Assembly: GCA_965218935.1 (NCBI GenBank)
Contig: CBDCMH010000007.1
Coordinates: 186,001 to 250,000 of the forward strand
Direction of reading: 5' to 3'
DNA: 64,000 nt
DNA from: JADFOI01 sp965218935
GTDB lineage: Bacteria; Acidobacteriota; UBA6911; RPQK01; JADFOI01
A model generated the notes under the pieces. The model saw only the letters and a program-made list of their open reading frames with translations, ran no database searches and was not told the DNA's origin. Position 1 is the first letter of the stretch. The number at the start of each line of letters is the position of its first letter. A program made the position numbers and the translations under genes. This document shows positions 50,189 to 58,597 of the stretch, in pieces.

Positions 50189-50863
50189 TTATGAGACGAC
50201 TTCTGTGCTGTCTTCCAGACTTTCATCCAGCTCGCGCCGTTCGATTTCTATGCGCCGAATGGTCTGTTTGGCTGCCGGACGATCGGCCAATTTGGGATTG
50301 TTTCGCACCCGAGGCGCTTTGGAGATCGTCTCGGCCACTTCGATGCCTTCCAGCACTTCACCAAAGATGTTGTATTTGCCGTCCCATTCCGGTTTGCGCT
50401 TGAGTACGATGAAGAACTGACAACTGGAGGAGCCTGGATCCGTGTCCTTGCGCATCATTCCCACCGCACCCCGTTCTATCGGGTAGTCTTCGTGAAACTC
50501 GGGCTCAATCCATTCCCGTGAGTTTCCCAGCCCGTCGTTCAGAGGATCATTGTCTCTGGAAAACGGGTCGCCACCCAGGATGAATCCCTCACTGACGTAG
50601 TGGAAGGTGGTGCGGATGTAGAATCCGGAACGGGCGAGTTCTACAAATTGGGCGACGGTACTGGGAGCCAGTTCAGGCAGCAGCCGCACCACGATATCGC
50701 CGTCGTTGGTGCTGATGACTGCAACCAGATCCCCTTCCTCTTCAGGCTCCGCAGCGGTTTCCTCAATCCCTTCTGAAGGCACAGCCTCCGGAGGAGCTTG
50801 CGAACACGCAGCTCCCAGGCAGCCGACCAACAGGGCCAACCAGAAAAACGTAGTTTTTTGCAT
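50189..50863 (-). CDS. cyclophilin-type peptidyl-prolyl isomerase lipoprotein
   Basis: A 224-residue lipoprotein (signal ending in LGAAC) with an acidic linker and a cyclophilin domain: 'TTFHYVSEGFILGGDPFS', 'GAVGMMRKDTDPGSSSCQFFI' (shortened motif SSSCQFFI) and 'YNIFGEVLEG'. The conserved FHRV arginine is replaced (FHYVSE), so catalytic activity is less certain than in the neighbour. The ATG at 50863 follows GGGAGGGCACCACA. It may be a membrane-anchored periplasmic folding factor. Confidence 0.88.
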   Translation of the reverse strand: MQKTTFFWLALLVGCLGAACSQAPPEAVPSEGIEETAAEPEEEGDLVAVISTNDGDIVVRLLPELAPSTVAQFVELARSGFYIRTTFHYVSEGFILGGDPFSRDNDPLNDGLGNSREWIEPEFHEDYPIERGAVGMMRKDTDPGSSSCQFFIVLKRKPEWDGKYNIFGEVLEGIEVAETISKAPRVRNNPKLADRPAAKQTIRRIEIERRELDESLEDSTEVVS

Positions 50864-50943
50864 TGTGGTGCCCTCCCCTAGGCAAGATTTTCCTTGGTTG
50901 TAGCACATTCACTCCGTTCGTCCAGACCCATCGGATGACCAGA

Positions 50944-51942
50944 CTACGATTCACTCGCGCCCGTCACCAGCACTGCAGCGCCCTGAATTCCACCGCTTCT
51001 CAATTGGTCCAGAGCCCTGTTGGACTGGGCAAGAGGAAAGGTTTGGACTTGGGTTTTGACAGGAACCCGCGGCGCCAGAGCGAGAAACTCCCGGGCGTCG
51101 CGGCGTGTGAGATTGGCCACAGAACAGATTTTTCGTTCTCCCCAGAGCCTATGGTAAGGAAAGGAGGGGATGTCGCTCATGTGAATCCCGCCACACACGA
51201 CCGTGCCTCCTTTGGCAACAGCTTTCAGTGCCTGAGGAACGAGTTCACCCACCGGAGCAAAAAGAATCGCGGCGTCGAGCTCGTCCGGTGGCAACTGATC
51301 CGAATCCCCAGCCCAGGTTGCTCCCAGTGTCCGCGCAAACTGTTGTGTTTCCTGGTCCCCGGGCCGGGTAAAGGCATAGATCTGGCGCTGTTGGTAAAGG
51401 GCAACCTGGGCAACGATGTGAGCGGCAGCTCCAAACCCATAGATCCCCAGCCGTTTTGCATCTCCTGCTGTGACCAGGGAGCGGTAGCCGATGAGGCCGG
51501 CACACAGCAGAGGGGCGGCTTCCACGTCAGAATAGGACCCCGGCAGGGAAAAGCAATAGCGGTGATCGGCCAAAGTGTAATCGGCGTAGCCACCATCGAT
51601 CGTGTAGCCGGTAAAGCGGGCCTGATCACAAAGGTTCTCACGGTTGGAGCGGCAATAAGAACACTCTCCACAGCTCCAACCCAGCCAGGCAATGCCCACT
51701 CGATCCCCGATGGCAAAACGCTTGACTCCTGCACCCTTCTCCACAACCCTGCCCACGATTTCATGGCCGGGCACCAGGGGAAGCTTGGGCTCCGACAAGT
51801 CGCCGTCCACCACGTGCAGATCGGTTCGGCAGACTGCACAGGCGGCAACCTTCACCAGAACTTGTCCCACTCCTGGCTTGGGTACGGGCCGATCAGCTTC
51901 CCGCAGTGGTTCTCCGGAGGCCTCAAGAAGCATGGCTAACAT
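50944..51942 (-). CDS. zinc-dependent alcohol dehydrogenase
   Basis: A 332-residue medium-chain dehydrogenase. The catalytic zinc site shows 'CAVCRTDLHVVDGDL' and 'PGHEIVGRVVEKG'; the four structural-zinc cysteines lie in 'CGECSYCRSNRENLC'. The NAD(P) fold has 'LGIYGFGAAAHIVAQVAL'. It oxidises alcohols or reduces aldehydes; substrate unknown. It looks like the AdhA subgroup. No obvious partner genes nearby. Confidence 0.92.
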   Translation of the reverse strand: MLAMLLEASGEPLREADRPVPKPGVGQVLVKVAACAVCRTDLHVVDGDLSEPKLPLVPGHEIVGRVVEKGAGVKRFAIGDRVGIAWLGWSCGECSYCRSNRENLCDQARFTGYTIDGGYADYTLADHRYCFSLPGSYSDVEAAPLLCAGLIGYRSLVTAGDAKRLGIYGFGAAAHIVAQVALYQQRQIYAFTRPGDQETQQFARTLGATWAGDSDQLPPDELDAAILFAPVGELVPQALKAVAKGGTVVCGGIHMSDIPSFPYHRLWGERKICSVANLTRRDAREFLALAPRVPVKTQVQTFPLAQSNRALDQLRSGGIQGAAVLVTGASES

Positions 51943-52421
51943 ATCCGTTTGAAAACTTATCCCGTCAGCATCTCACTTGCAATCCCGCGTGAATGTTTGT
52001 TGCCCCTTCTCGTGACGGCAATCACCATTTCTCCTAATGTTTGCTGCTACACTTCTCTTTGCCAATGTTTTCATTGCGCATATGTTAACCTCCAAGGGCC
52101 TGTAGGTTGAATGTAGTCCCAAAACCTGCAGGCCCGCCTCTCTTCCACCCACTTTCCTTCTATACTCTCTGCCTGCGATGCATGCTCTTGCCATACCGCA
52201 GTGGTATCTTCCGGCGATGAATGGTTGAGGTGACTCAAAAAGTTCGCTCAGTCCTAATTCCAGATCAAATCTCATGAACTAATTGCCTCTCTCACACGTA
52301 TAGATCTCTGGTGACTGATCCATTCATTGGGCTGAAAATCATGGATCCGGTGAAACTGCCAACGTTTTTAGTGTTGAGCCGGATTTTCTTTTGACGTCGC
52401 GCGCTTGCGCTGGAGGAAACT
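51943..52421. other. gene-free spacer with a strong hairpin
   Basis: No gene was recognised in these 479 bp. GGGCCTGTAGGTT (52096-52108) pairs with AACCTGCAGGCCC (52123-52135) over 13 bp around a 14-nt loop. It lies between divergent genes, so it is not placed as a normal terminator for either. A Shine-Dalgarno (TGGAGGAAACT) for the TolC gene ends the spacer. Confidence 0.5.
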
Positions 52422-54056
52422 ATGCAAGTCAAACCTTTCGTTACGACAACCATTCTCTGGATGGGTCTGCTGCTCCCGTCTCAGGGATGGGCGCAGGATT
52501 CCCAGATCGCATCTCAGGGGGACCTCGTTATCCCGGAATCGTATGTCACTCGCATGCGCCAGGAGGGACCCGTCCTGGAGGTGAGCCTGAAAGAAGCCAT
52601 CCGGCTGTCACTGGTCAATAACCTGGAAATCGCGATTGAGAACTACAATGAAGATCTGAATCGAGAACAGATCATCAAGACCCATGGCTTCTATGATCCG
52701 ACCTATCGCTTTTCAGTGGGCTGGACCAGTTCGGAAAGCCCAACGACCAGCAGTTTGCAGGCAGGTGGGGCCATTACCGTAAACAATACCGACCGGTTTT
52801 CCTTCGATAACCAACTTCTGCAGAATGTGGCGGGAGGCGGAATCCTGGACATCAGTTTTATCAACAGTCGCAATAAAACCAACAGCAATTTTTCATTCAT
52901 CAACCCGCGCTTTAATTCCAGTTTCAATGTCGCCTTTACTCAGCCCCTGTGGCGGGGCTTCAGGAAAACCGGGACTGAGCGGCAGATTGAGCTGTACAAT
53001 CTGGACAGTGACATTAATGAGACCCAGTTCGAGCAGCGCGTGTCGGAAGTCGTGCAACAGGTCCAGGACCAGTATTGGGAGCTTGCCTATGCCGTAGAGG
53101 CCAACGAAACTCAGCGGCAGTCCGTGGAATTGGCAGCCATCCAGCATGAGAACAACCGCAAGCGAGTGGACATTGGGGTCATGGCTCCCATTGAGATCAC
53201 CTCTTCTCAGGCAGAGATCGCCCGACGCGAACAGGAAATGATCCAGTCCGAGGTCCAGATCATTACCGCCCAGAACGCACTCAAGCGGCTTCTGGCATCC
53301 GATCCCGGGGCCGGTATCTGGAATGTCGCCTTGATACCCACCGATGCTCCGCGGATCGTGGATGTACCGATTTCACTGCAAGAGTCCATCCGTACAGCCA
53401 TTGAAAGGAGGCCCGAGTTAACGCAGATTCAACTGCAAATGGAGCAAAACGAGATCAACCGGAACTATATCCAAAAAGATGGAAAGCCCAGCCTGAATCT
53501 GCGGGCAAACTTCGGCTCAAATGGAGCCTCAGGTCAGGTGTTTGATCCGATTGGGGGGGGGACTGTGCCGGATGATCCTCGTTTTGGAAATTTCACAACG
53601 GCCTGGGCACAGGTCCTTACCTTCGATTTCCCCGTCTGGGGCGTTTTCATGGATCTCGAGATTCCGCTTCGCAACAGGTCCAATGAAGCCGATCTGGCTA
53701 CGGCAATGATTCGTGAACGGCAGCTCTTGAGCACCCTGAAGAACCAGGAGCAAATGATCATTGTAGAGGTTCGCAATGCCTATGAAGGCCTGGCCACCCG
53801 CAGAAAGAGTCTCGAGGCAGCGACCGTGGCCAGCCAGCTTTCCAGGGAGCAGCTGGACGGCGAAACCAAGCGCTTTGAGGCCGGTCTTTCCACCAACTTC
53901 GAGGTCCTTCGCTTTCAGCGCGACCTGGCTCAAAGCCAGGTGAGCGAGCTCAGGGCATTGGTGGATTACCAGTTGGCGTTGACAGCCCTGCAAAAGGCCC
54001 TGTTCACGATCGTTGGGGAGAGCGATATCGTTCTGGCAAAGGGTAGTGAGAATTAA
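52422..54056 (+). CDS. TolC-family outer membrane protein
   Basis: A 544-residue outer membrane efflux protein with signal peptide ('TTILWMGLLLPSQGWAQ'). Two OEP repeats are visible, each starting with a long helix ('VSLKEAIRLSLVNNLEIAIE' and 'IRTAIERRPELTQIQLQME'), with strands such as 'RFSVGWTSSES' and 'RANFGSNGASG' between. Such trimers form the exit duct of efflux pumps or type I secretion. No adaptor or pump gene is next to it, so its partner is elsewhere. Confidence 0.92.
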   Translation: MQVKPFVTTTILWMGLLLPSQGWAQDSQIASQGDLVIPESYVTRMRQEGPVLEVSLKEAIRLSLVNNLEIAIENYNEDLNREQIIKTHGFYDPTYRFSVGWTSSESPTTSSLQAGGAITVNNTDRFSFDNQLLQNVAGGGILDISFINSRNKTNSNFSFINPRFNSSFNVAFTQPLWRGFRKTGTERQIELYNLDSDINETQFEQRVSEVVQQVQDQYWELAYAVEANETQRQSVELAAIQHENNRKRVDIGVMAPIEITSSQAEIARREQEMIQSEVQIITAQNALKRLLASDPGAGIWNVALIPTDAPRIVDVPISLQESIRTAIERRPELTQIQLQMEQNEINRNYIQKDGKPSLNLRANFGSNGASGQVFDPIGGGTVPDDPRFGNFTTAWAQVLTFDFPVWGVFMDLEIPLRNRSNEADLATAMIRERQLLSTLKNQEQMIIVEVRNAYEGLATRRKSLEAATVASQLSREQLDGETKRFEAGLSTNFEVLRFQRDLAQSQVSELRALVDYQLALTALQKALFTIVGESDIVLAKGSEN

Positions 54057-54287
54057 TCCTGGCTGGGAGCCTCTCTATTCATAGTTGAGGTTTGCGAAAA
54101 CGGTCGGATAGCGGTTAAGCCACAGTACGGAGCAGGATTTCCCCCATTTCCTTCAAGTCGAAGACCTTACCTCATCCCTCCAAGGAAATCTTCTGAGAAT
54201 CAGCAAATGACGAGTGATTGTTGTGGGGTGGGCTCTGCTAAGATCTCCGTTGGGACCCTTCAGCGACCAGGAAAAGAGGACGAGCTC

Positions 54288-54605
54288 ATGAGCAGGGAAG
54301 AGAATAAAAAGTGGATTATCGAGCAGGTGGAACGGTTGGCACGAGAGGCAGGGCATGGGAATGTAAGATTTCACAGTTGGGAGCTTTGTGAGTACGTGGA
54401 TCCAAGCGAACTGGACCCCAACAAGTACACCGGCCCGGCCGGTGAAGTATGGAAGCTGATCCTCAAGGAAGAACTTGCCGAGGAACCGATTGCCAGCATC
54501 GGGCTGACCGACAAGGAGATCGACGGGTGCAAGACTCACCAGAGCGAGGCCGTTTCCACTCGCCTGCACGACGCCATCGGTAGGCTGGGGTCGATGCTAT
54601 TCTGA
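54288..54605 (+). CDS. hypothetical protein
   Basis: A 105-residue soluble, acidic protein with no family I recognise. It has a helical N-terminus ('SREENKKWIIEQVERLARE') and conserved-looking turns ('YVDPSELDPNKYTGPAGEVW'). The frame opens at 54207, but AAAGAGGACGAG just before the ATG at 54288 marks the likely start. It stands alone between TolC and a small membrane protein. Confidence 0.6.
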   Translation: MSREENKKWIIEQVERLAREAGHGNVRFHSWELCEYVDPSELDPNKYTGPAGEVWKLILKEELAEEPIASIGLTDKEIDGCKTHQSEAVSTRLHDAIGRLGSMLF

Positions 54606-54823
54606 TCCCAGTGCCTCCATTTCTCCGCAGCTTGATGGACTCTCAGCCGTCTCAACGGCTCTAATGGTCTTGTCCCCAGCGGCGGCGGTCAGTGGGTAGC
54701 AGCGATTTGATCCCGGTCATAGGCGAGACCTGTCCTCGTCACCTCGACGTCCGGGCAATCGAAGAGACGGGAAGGGGCCAATGGCTTTCGCTCTATAAAC
54801 AAAAGGGATAGAATCCACTTATT

Positions 54824-55078
54824 GTGTTGAGCCCGCTCTTGCAGACCCAGATCGAAATACGGTTACAGGACGTGCCTTCCTGGTTTATGGCGATCATCAG
54901 CGCCTTGGGGCTGGTCCTCCTGTTGTTGCTCGTTTTCGTTCTCCTTTTGTGCGTGATGGCCTCCTCCACCTTTTTCGGCCTCAAACCGAGGCTCAATAAG
55001 ATCATCGAAACGTTGAGTCGGGTGGAAGACGAGCTCAAACACTCTAAGAGAGAAGGGGGCCCCGGGGACCAGGGGTGA
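54824..55078 (+). CDS. small single-pass membrane protein
   Basis: An 84-residue frame starting at GTG, with one long hydrophobic helix (about residues 20-46, 'MAIISALGLVLLLLLVFVLL') followed by a basic, helical cytoplasmic tail. No clear Shine-Dalgarno and no recognised family. The composition (clean membrane helix, charged tail) supports a real gene, but the start is uncertain. Confidence 0.5.
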   Translation: MLSPLLQTQIEIRLQDVPSWFMAIISALGLVLLLLLVFVLLLCVMASSTFFGLKPRLNKIIETLSRVEDELKHSKREGGPGDQG

Positions 55079-55154
55079 GGACTATTGTAAATGGGGTTGG
55101 GGAATGTGAAACCTTCACACGTTCCCACGAAACCAGCCCAGCCCGGACGGGCTG

Positions 55155-55655
55155 TCAGAATCGCATCCTCTCACCCAGCTTATAGGGGAAATCGCCCTTC
55201 TCCTGCATCCACCTGATTTCGTTTAATCCATCAAAGGGACCGCGCCCGGTGAGGTTCTTGACGTAGAACAAGAGATAGCCGCGTTTGTAGGCATCGCCAT
55301 AGGTTTGGCGTTGCTCCTGGCGATAAGCCTCTTGGGAACTATAGACTCGGATATTCACATGTTCACGTCCCGCTGCCAGTTTCTTGATGAGTGCCACGAG
55401 CTCATCCTCCGTGGCTTTCTCGCTCACCAGGATTTCCAGCCCAAGGCCTCTGTAATCGTTATTCGGCTTCCAATCGCGTAATATGGAGTGTTCAATGACC
55501 TGGACAGGAATCTCTTCTTGCTGAGGCTCTTGGGTTCCCGAGATATCGGTTTGTATGGGGGCGAATGGTGGGGGATCCTCCCTGAGACGGGTTACCCCTA
55601 AGGACAAGAGACCGAACCCGATGAGGAAGGCGAAAAACCATTGAGTTCCACTCAT
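55155..55655 (-). CDS. membrane-anchored hypothetical protein
   Basis: A 166-residue protein with an N-terminal anchor or signal ('WFFAFLIGFGLLSLGV') and a soluble domain containing 'LEILVSEKATEDELVALIKK' and 'VNIRVYSSQEAYRQEQ', an alpha/beta pattern seen in small periplasmic domains of unknown role. AGGAGAAGGAGAG precedes the ATG. A perfect hairpin (AGGCCTTCCG-GGAT-CGGAAGGCCT) lies 35 bp upstream, between this gene and the next. Confidence 0.65.
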   Translation of the reverse strand: MSGTQWFFAFLIGFGLLSLGVTRLREDPPPFAPIQTDISGTQEPQQEEIPVQVIEHSILRDWKPNNDYRGLGLEILVSEKATEDELVALIKKLAAGREHVNIRVYSSQEAYRQEQRQTYGDAYKRGYLLFYVKNLTGRGPFDGLNEIRWMQEKGDFPYKLGERMRF

Positions 55656-55690
55656 TTCCGCTCTCCTTCTCCTGCAGGTAACGAGGCAAG

Positions 55691-55714
55691 GCCTTCCGGG
55701 ATCGGAAGGCCTAA
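55691..55714. terminator. perfect hairpin between two minus-strand genes
   Basis: AGGCCTTCCG and CGGAAGGCCT form a 10-bp perfect stem. A run of six A follows on the plus strand; on the minus strand, where the upstream gene is transcribed, the T-run precedes the stem, so it is not a textbook terminator in that direction. Confidence 0.4.
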
Positions 55715-55791
55715 AAAACTACCCATTCAACGGGAGACAACTTTTGGTGCCTAAGAAAGGTAACTCGATATTCGGTGTGGCAGAGGGACCG

Positions 55792-56640
55792 CTAAAATCC
55801 CGCCACGATTCCGGTGGACACCCGGAGGTTATGGGATCCGACACCTGCGAGCCTGATGTTGAGGTAGTCAACCTGGCCGGCCCTAATGGCGAGCTTGTCA
55901 GACATCTTGATATCCACTCCTCCGCCGAATCCGTAGGCCAGTCCTATGTCACTGTTGAAAACACCTGCCAGCCCCACGTTGACATGAGAAAAGCCAAACA
56001 TCCCGTGCGCAAATGGAATGACTCGCGAATGGGACCGCATGGCAAACTGCGGACCGAACAGGAATGTGTGGTTGCGCTGGGAATCGAGCAAGGGTGCTGA
56101 AGGCGTACCGTAGTGCCCAGAGACATCGGCAACGAGACCGAGCCACTGATTGATGTTCTGTACAAAAGTTGAATTCCAACCATGCATATTGAACGAACCA
56201 TTCACACTATCGTCTCCACGAAAATAGGAATAGCCGCCGAACACCTCAAAATGGGAGTAGGCGCCCTTTTCCAGTCCACCGGAACTGGGCTCCGGTGAAG
56301 TGGATTCCGGCGCTGAAGAGGCCCTAGTCGGTGAAGTGGTCCATGGCTCTGGAGACGTCACGGTCGACGGAGCGGCGGGTGCCTCCGGAGGTTCTGTGAC
56401 GGGAGCTGCTAACACCGCCTCGATCACTCTGCGGGGAGCTCCTGCGTTTTTGAGTTTCACGATATCCTCAACACTAGGCGTGGATTCCATTGAACTCAAG
56501 TTGATCTTCTGGACGATCGTTCGACTTCCTAACCGGGCTTTTACCATCCCGATAACGTCGTCGATGCTAAGCACCTCTTGCCCATAGAGACCTACCGAGA
56601 AGGCCATAAAGCAAGCAAGCAGAAAACAAAAACCTTTCAT
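55792..56640 (-). CDS. outer-membrane beta-barrel protein with N-terminal helical domain
   Basis: A 282-residue exported protein (signal 'FLLACFMAFSVGLYGQ'). A small helical domain ('IDDVIGMVKARLGSRTIVQK', 'EDIVKLKNAGAPRRVIEAVL') is followed by a proline/serine-rich linker and a C-terminal OmpA-like eight-strand barrel starting 'HFEVFGGYSYFRGDD' and ending 'LRVSTGIVAGF' with a terminal Phe. It probably sits in the outer membrane. AGGAGGTGCCACT precedes the ATG. Specific function unknown. Confidence 0.8.
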   Translation of the reverse strand: MKGFCFLLACFMAFSVGLYGQEVLSIDDVIGMVKARLGSRTIVQKINLSSMESTPSVEDIVKLKNAGAPRRVIEAVLAAPVTEPPEAPAAPSTVTSPEPWTTSPTRASSAPESTSPEPSSGGLEKGAYSHFEVFGGYSYFRGDDSVNGSFNMHGWNSTFVQNINQWLGLVADVSGHYGTPSAPLLDSQRNHTFLFGPQFAMRSHSRVIPFAHGMFGFSHVNVGLAGVFNSDIGLAYGFGGGVDIKMSDKLAIRAGQVDYLNIRLAGVGSHNLRVSTGIVAGF

Positions 56641-56821
56641 AGTGGCACCTCCTGTTGTGAGATTCTTGAAGAGTCCTCTATTCTGAAACTCCTTCTCAGA
56701 ATGGACTTGTCTGGGGAGTTACACTCCTGCACTCGCATAGTCGCGATTCTAGCGATATCCCCAAAGCCTTACAGTGACGGGCGTCACCAACCTGTTTTCA
56801 GGGGAAAACGCGGGCGAGGGG

Positions 56822-56909
56822 GAAAAACGTGGAAAACATGAGGACGTCCCCCCCCCGTGTCCCTCATTTCACAAGGCCGGAAAAAACGTGGTAAGCGGTG
56901 GGACGTCCC
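56822..56909. repeat. pair of imperfect direct repeats with GGACGTCCC palindromes
   Basis: AAAAACGTGGAAAACATGAGG and AAAAACGTGGTAAGCGGTGGG (first bases shown to 20 or so) each lead into GACGTCCC, at 56822 and 56882. They border the tRNA-Leu fragment. They look like remnants of another repeat family. Confidence 0.5.
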
Positions 56910-56929
56910 TTTAAACTGTTGAAAACAAA

Positions 56930-56993
56930 TGGTAAACAAGGGGGGACTCGAACCCCAGCGGGTGTTATCCCACCAGATCCTAAACCTGGATAA
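56930..56993 (-). pseudogene. tRNA-Leu (UAG) 3'-part fragment with CCA end
   Basis: Read on the minus strand, CCAGG-TTTAGGA-TCTGG is a correct anticodon arm with anticodon TAG. A class II variable arm (TGGGATAACACCCG), a T arm with GGTTCGAGTCC and the acceptor strand CTTGTTT-A-CCA follow. The D arm and 5' acceptor strand are missing; tandem GATCCAAAAC units stand in their place. The outermost T-stem pair is mismatched. A 3' tRNA fragment with CCA is what integrating elements leave at an attachment site, but no integrase was found nearby. Confidence 0.6.
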
Positions 56994-57137
56994 CAAACGA
57001 TCCAAAACGATCCAAAACTATGAAAAACAAGCGGATGACACGGATTCTTGCGACCCCGACAATCCGAACACAAAGGTAGGTTTTCAAGTGAATCTGGCAG
57101 TGTAGTGCTCAATCAACAGGTTAAAGCCGGACGTGCC

Positions 57138-57275
57138 CAGGAGGAGCGCATGGACGAAACTGATCAGTTTATTCGTGTTGCCGTGAAATACTTAGAGGAT
57201 AACCCTGCTCAACTTCATATCCAGGCAGCAGGTTTGATGCAGAATGCATTCGCTGAAAGAAGCATTCCCCTGTGA
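57138..57275 (+). pseudogene. Rap1a-like domain, C-terminal fragment
   Basis: A frame of about 45 codons encodes 'DQFIRVAVKYLEDNPAQLHI' and 'AAGLMQNAFAE', which resembles the end of Rap1a/Tai-type immunity-like domains (consensus VKYLEDHPERLH.PAA.LV..AL). No signal peptide or N-terminal cysteines are upstream. It appears to be a truncated gene end, like other fragments in this region. Confidence 0.45.
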
Positions 57276-57291
57276 GGAAGGCGATGAGTGG

Positions 57292-58194
57292 TCACCTCGC
57301 AGGGGTGATTACCGTCGTCCTCATGAAATCCAATACCTCTTGCAGACCAGCTGCTGAAAAACCTTGCTTTCCAAAAAAGGCTTTGGCTTCTTCAAAAAAT
57401 AACACTTCCAACCGGCGTTCTTCCTCTGGGGACAAGTCTCGTTCGCCGGCTTTGATCTCGTCATAATCAGGAAATAGCTCCCGTAGTTTTGGCTCCAACT
57501 CGACGGTATCGAGTAATGTACCCAATTCACCTTCCTCCTGGCTTCTTTCCCAGATCATACGGTCTTCCTGAGACAAAGACTGGAGCATATCCTCAAGATT
57601 TTTCTGACCTTCCGATCTCATTCCCTTCATTCGCACGGGAACATCAAGCGTGTAGCTGTATTCTGGAATGCGGTATTCAAGCGCACTCATGGTGTCACTG
57701 GAAATACCTCTGGCAACTCCAATGGCTTTGAAGTCCTTCAGGTAGATCCATTTATCATCGAAACTCAGCAACACCGTTACCTCAATAGTGTTACGGTCTG
57801 TGAGAATCACATTGAAGTCGAGCCTCCCTTCTTGCCAATCCACATGGGTGAGGTTCAAAGTATCGTCATACGAGTCATGCTGGTGTTCAGAGATAATCGT
57901 GTCGACCGCAGCCTCGCCCACTTCCCCCCACCGATCTATGACAGTTCGGCGCAAGCTGCAATGTGTTTCGTCGGGTCTGCTTGAAGGATACTCACAGGAT
58001 AGACCCCACTGCTGCAATTGGAGAGAAGATGCCTTGGCTTCTTCTAGCTGTTCGATTCCAAACTCAAACATTGATATGGAACGCTGCCCATCTTCGGTGA
58101 TCGTACCGACCACTGGCCCCAAGTTGTCCTGACCCTCTGCCGAACAAACACACCAAAGCAAAATGAAAGACAGTCTCAATGCAGTTTTCGTCAT
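57292..58194 (-). CDS. exported hypothetical protein
   Basis: A 300-residue protein with a signal peptide ('LRLSFILLWCVCSAEGQ') and an acidic, mostly soluble body. No family is recognised. It contains 'LDFNVILTDRNTIEVTVLLS' in a beta-rich middle and a helical C-terminus ('RDLSPEEERRLEVLFFEEAK'). ATG 58194 gives the signal peptide; the open frame upstream of it is ignored. The gene is isolated among repeat and gene fragments. Confidence 0.65.
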   Translation of the reverse strand: MTKTALRLSFILLWCVCSAEGQDNLGPVVGTITEDGQRSISMFEFGIEQLEEAKASSLQLQQWGLSCEYPSSRPDETHCSLRRTVIDRWGEVGEAAVDTIISEHQHDSYDDTLNLTHVDWQEGRLDFNVILTDRNTIEVTVLLSFDDKWIYLKDFKAIGVARGISSDTMSALEYRIPEYSYTLDVPVRMKGMRSEGQKNLEDMLQSLSQEDRMIWERSQEEGELGTLLDTVELEPKLRELFPDYDEIKAGERDLSPEEERRLEVLFFEEAKAFFGKQGFSAAGLQEVLDFMRTTVITPAR

Positions 58195-58597
58195 GGCATA
58201 CTCCTGAGTATCTATTAATACCACCAATAGAATCAAATGCCGCCCATTTAAAATGGAACAGCTCACCCCATCGTTGCGCTTTATCAGTCACTAAGCGTGT
58301 TGATTATGTCAGTCAAACGAGGCAAGAAATACCTCTAATCAACAAGACTTGAAATGCCGGACTAGGTTATCATTTTGGTTTTGCGGGCCCGGCTGTGCCT
58401 TCGGGAGTGTCCCTTGTCACCCAAACTTGCGAAGGAGGGGCCGAGGGGCACCCGCTTGCGGGTCGGGGGCACCCGCGTTTGCGGGTCGCGCTGGCAGGGC
58501 GGATGATTTCGCCGCTGCAGTAGAGAATCGATGCGTAATCCGGGCTGACACACTGAAAGGCCGCGGGGAGCCCACTTGACGATTACAAGGATTTCAA
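58195..58597. other. gene-free spacer with repeat remnants
   Basis: No gene was recognised in 403 bp. It contains two GGGGCACCCGC-TTGCGGGTC-like units (58445-58487), each able to form a hairpin, next to the family-1 right-end fragment. The left half (58195-58360) is AT-rich and could hold promoters of the two flanking divergent genes. Confidence 0.5.
58492..58545. repeat. family-1 right-end fragment (copy G)
   Basis: GGCAGGGCGGATGATTTCG and GCTGCAGTAGAGAATCGATG match the last ~55 bp of copy A, ending in TAATCCGGGC followed by TG. The left part is absent and replaced by hairpin-forming GGGGCACCCGC units. Confidence 0.65.

Noticed and set aside
54700..54745. Third family-3 element end (CCGGTCATAGGCGAGACC)
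   Set aside because: The match is short and lacks the GGAGCC border and TA, so it cannot be separated from chance.
56930..57060. Complete tRNA-Leu gene
   Set aside because: Only the part from the anticodon arm to CCA can be found; no D arm or 5' acceptor strand lies upstream.
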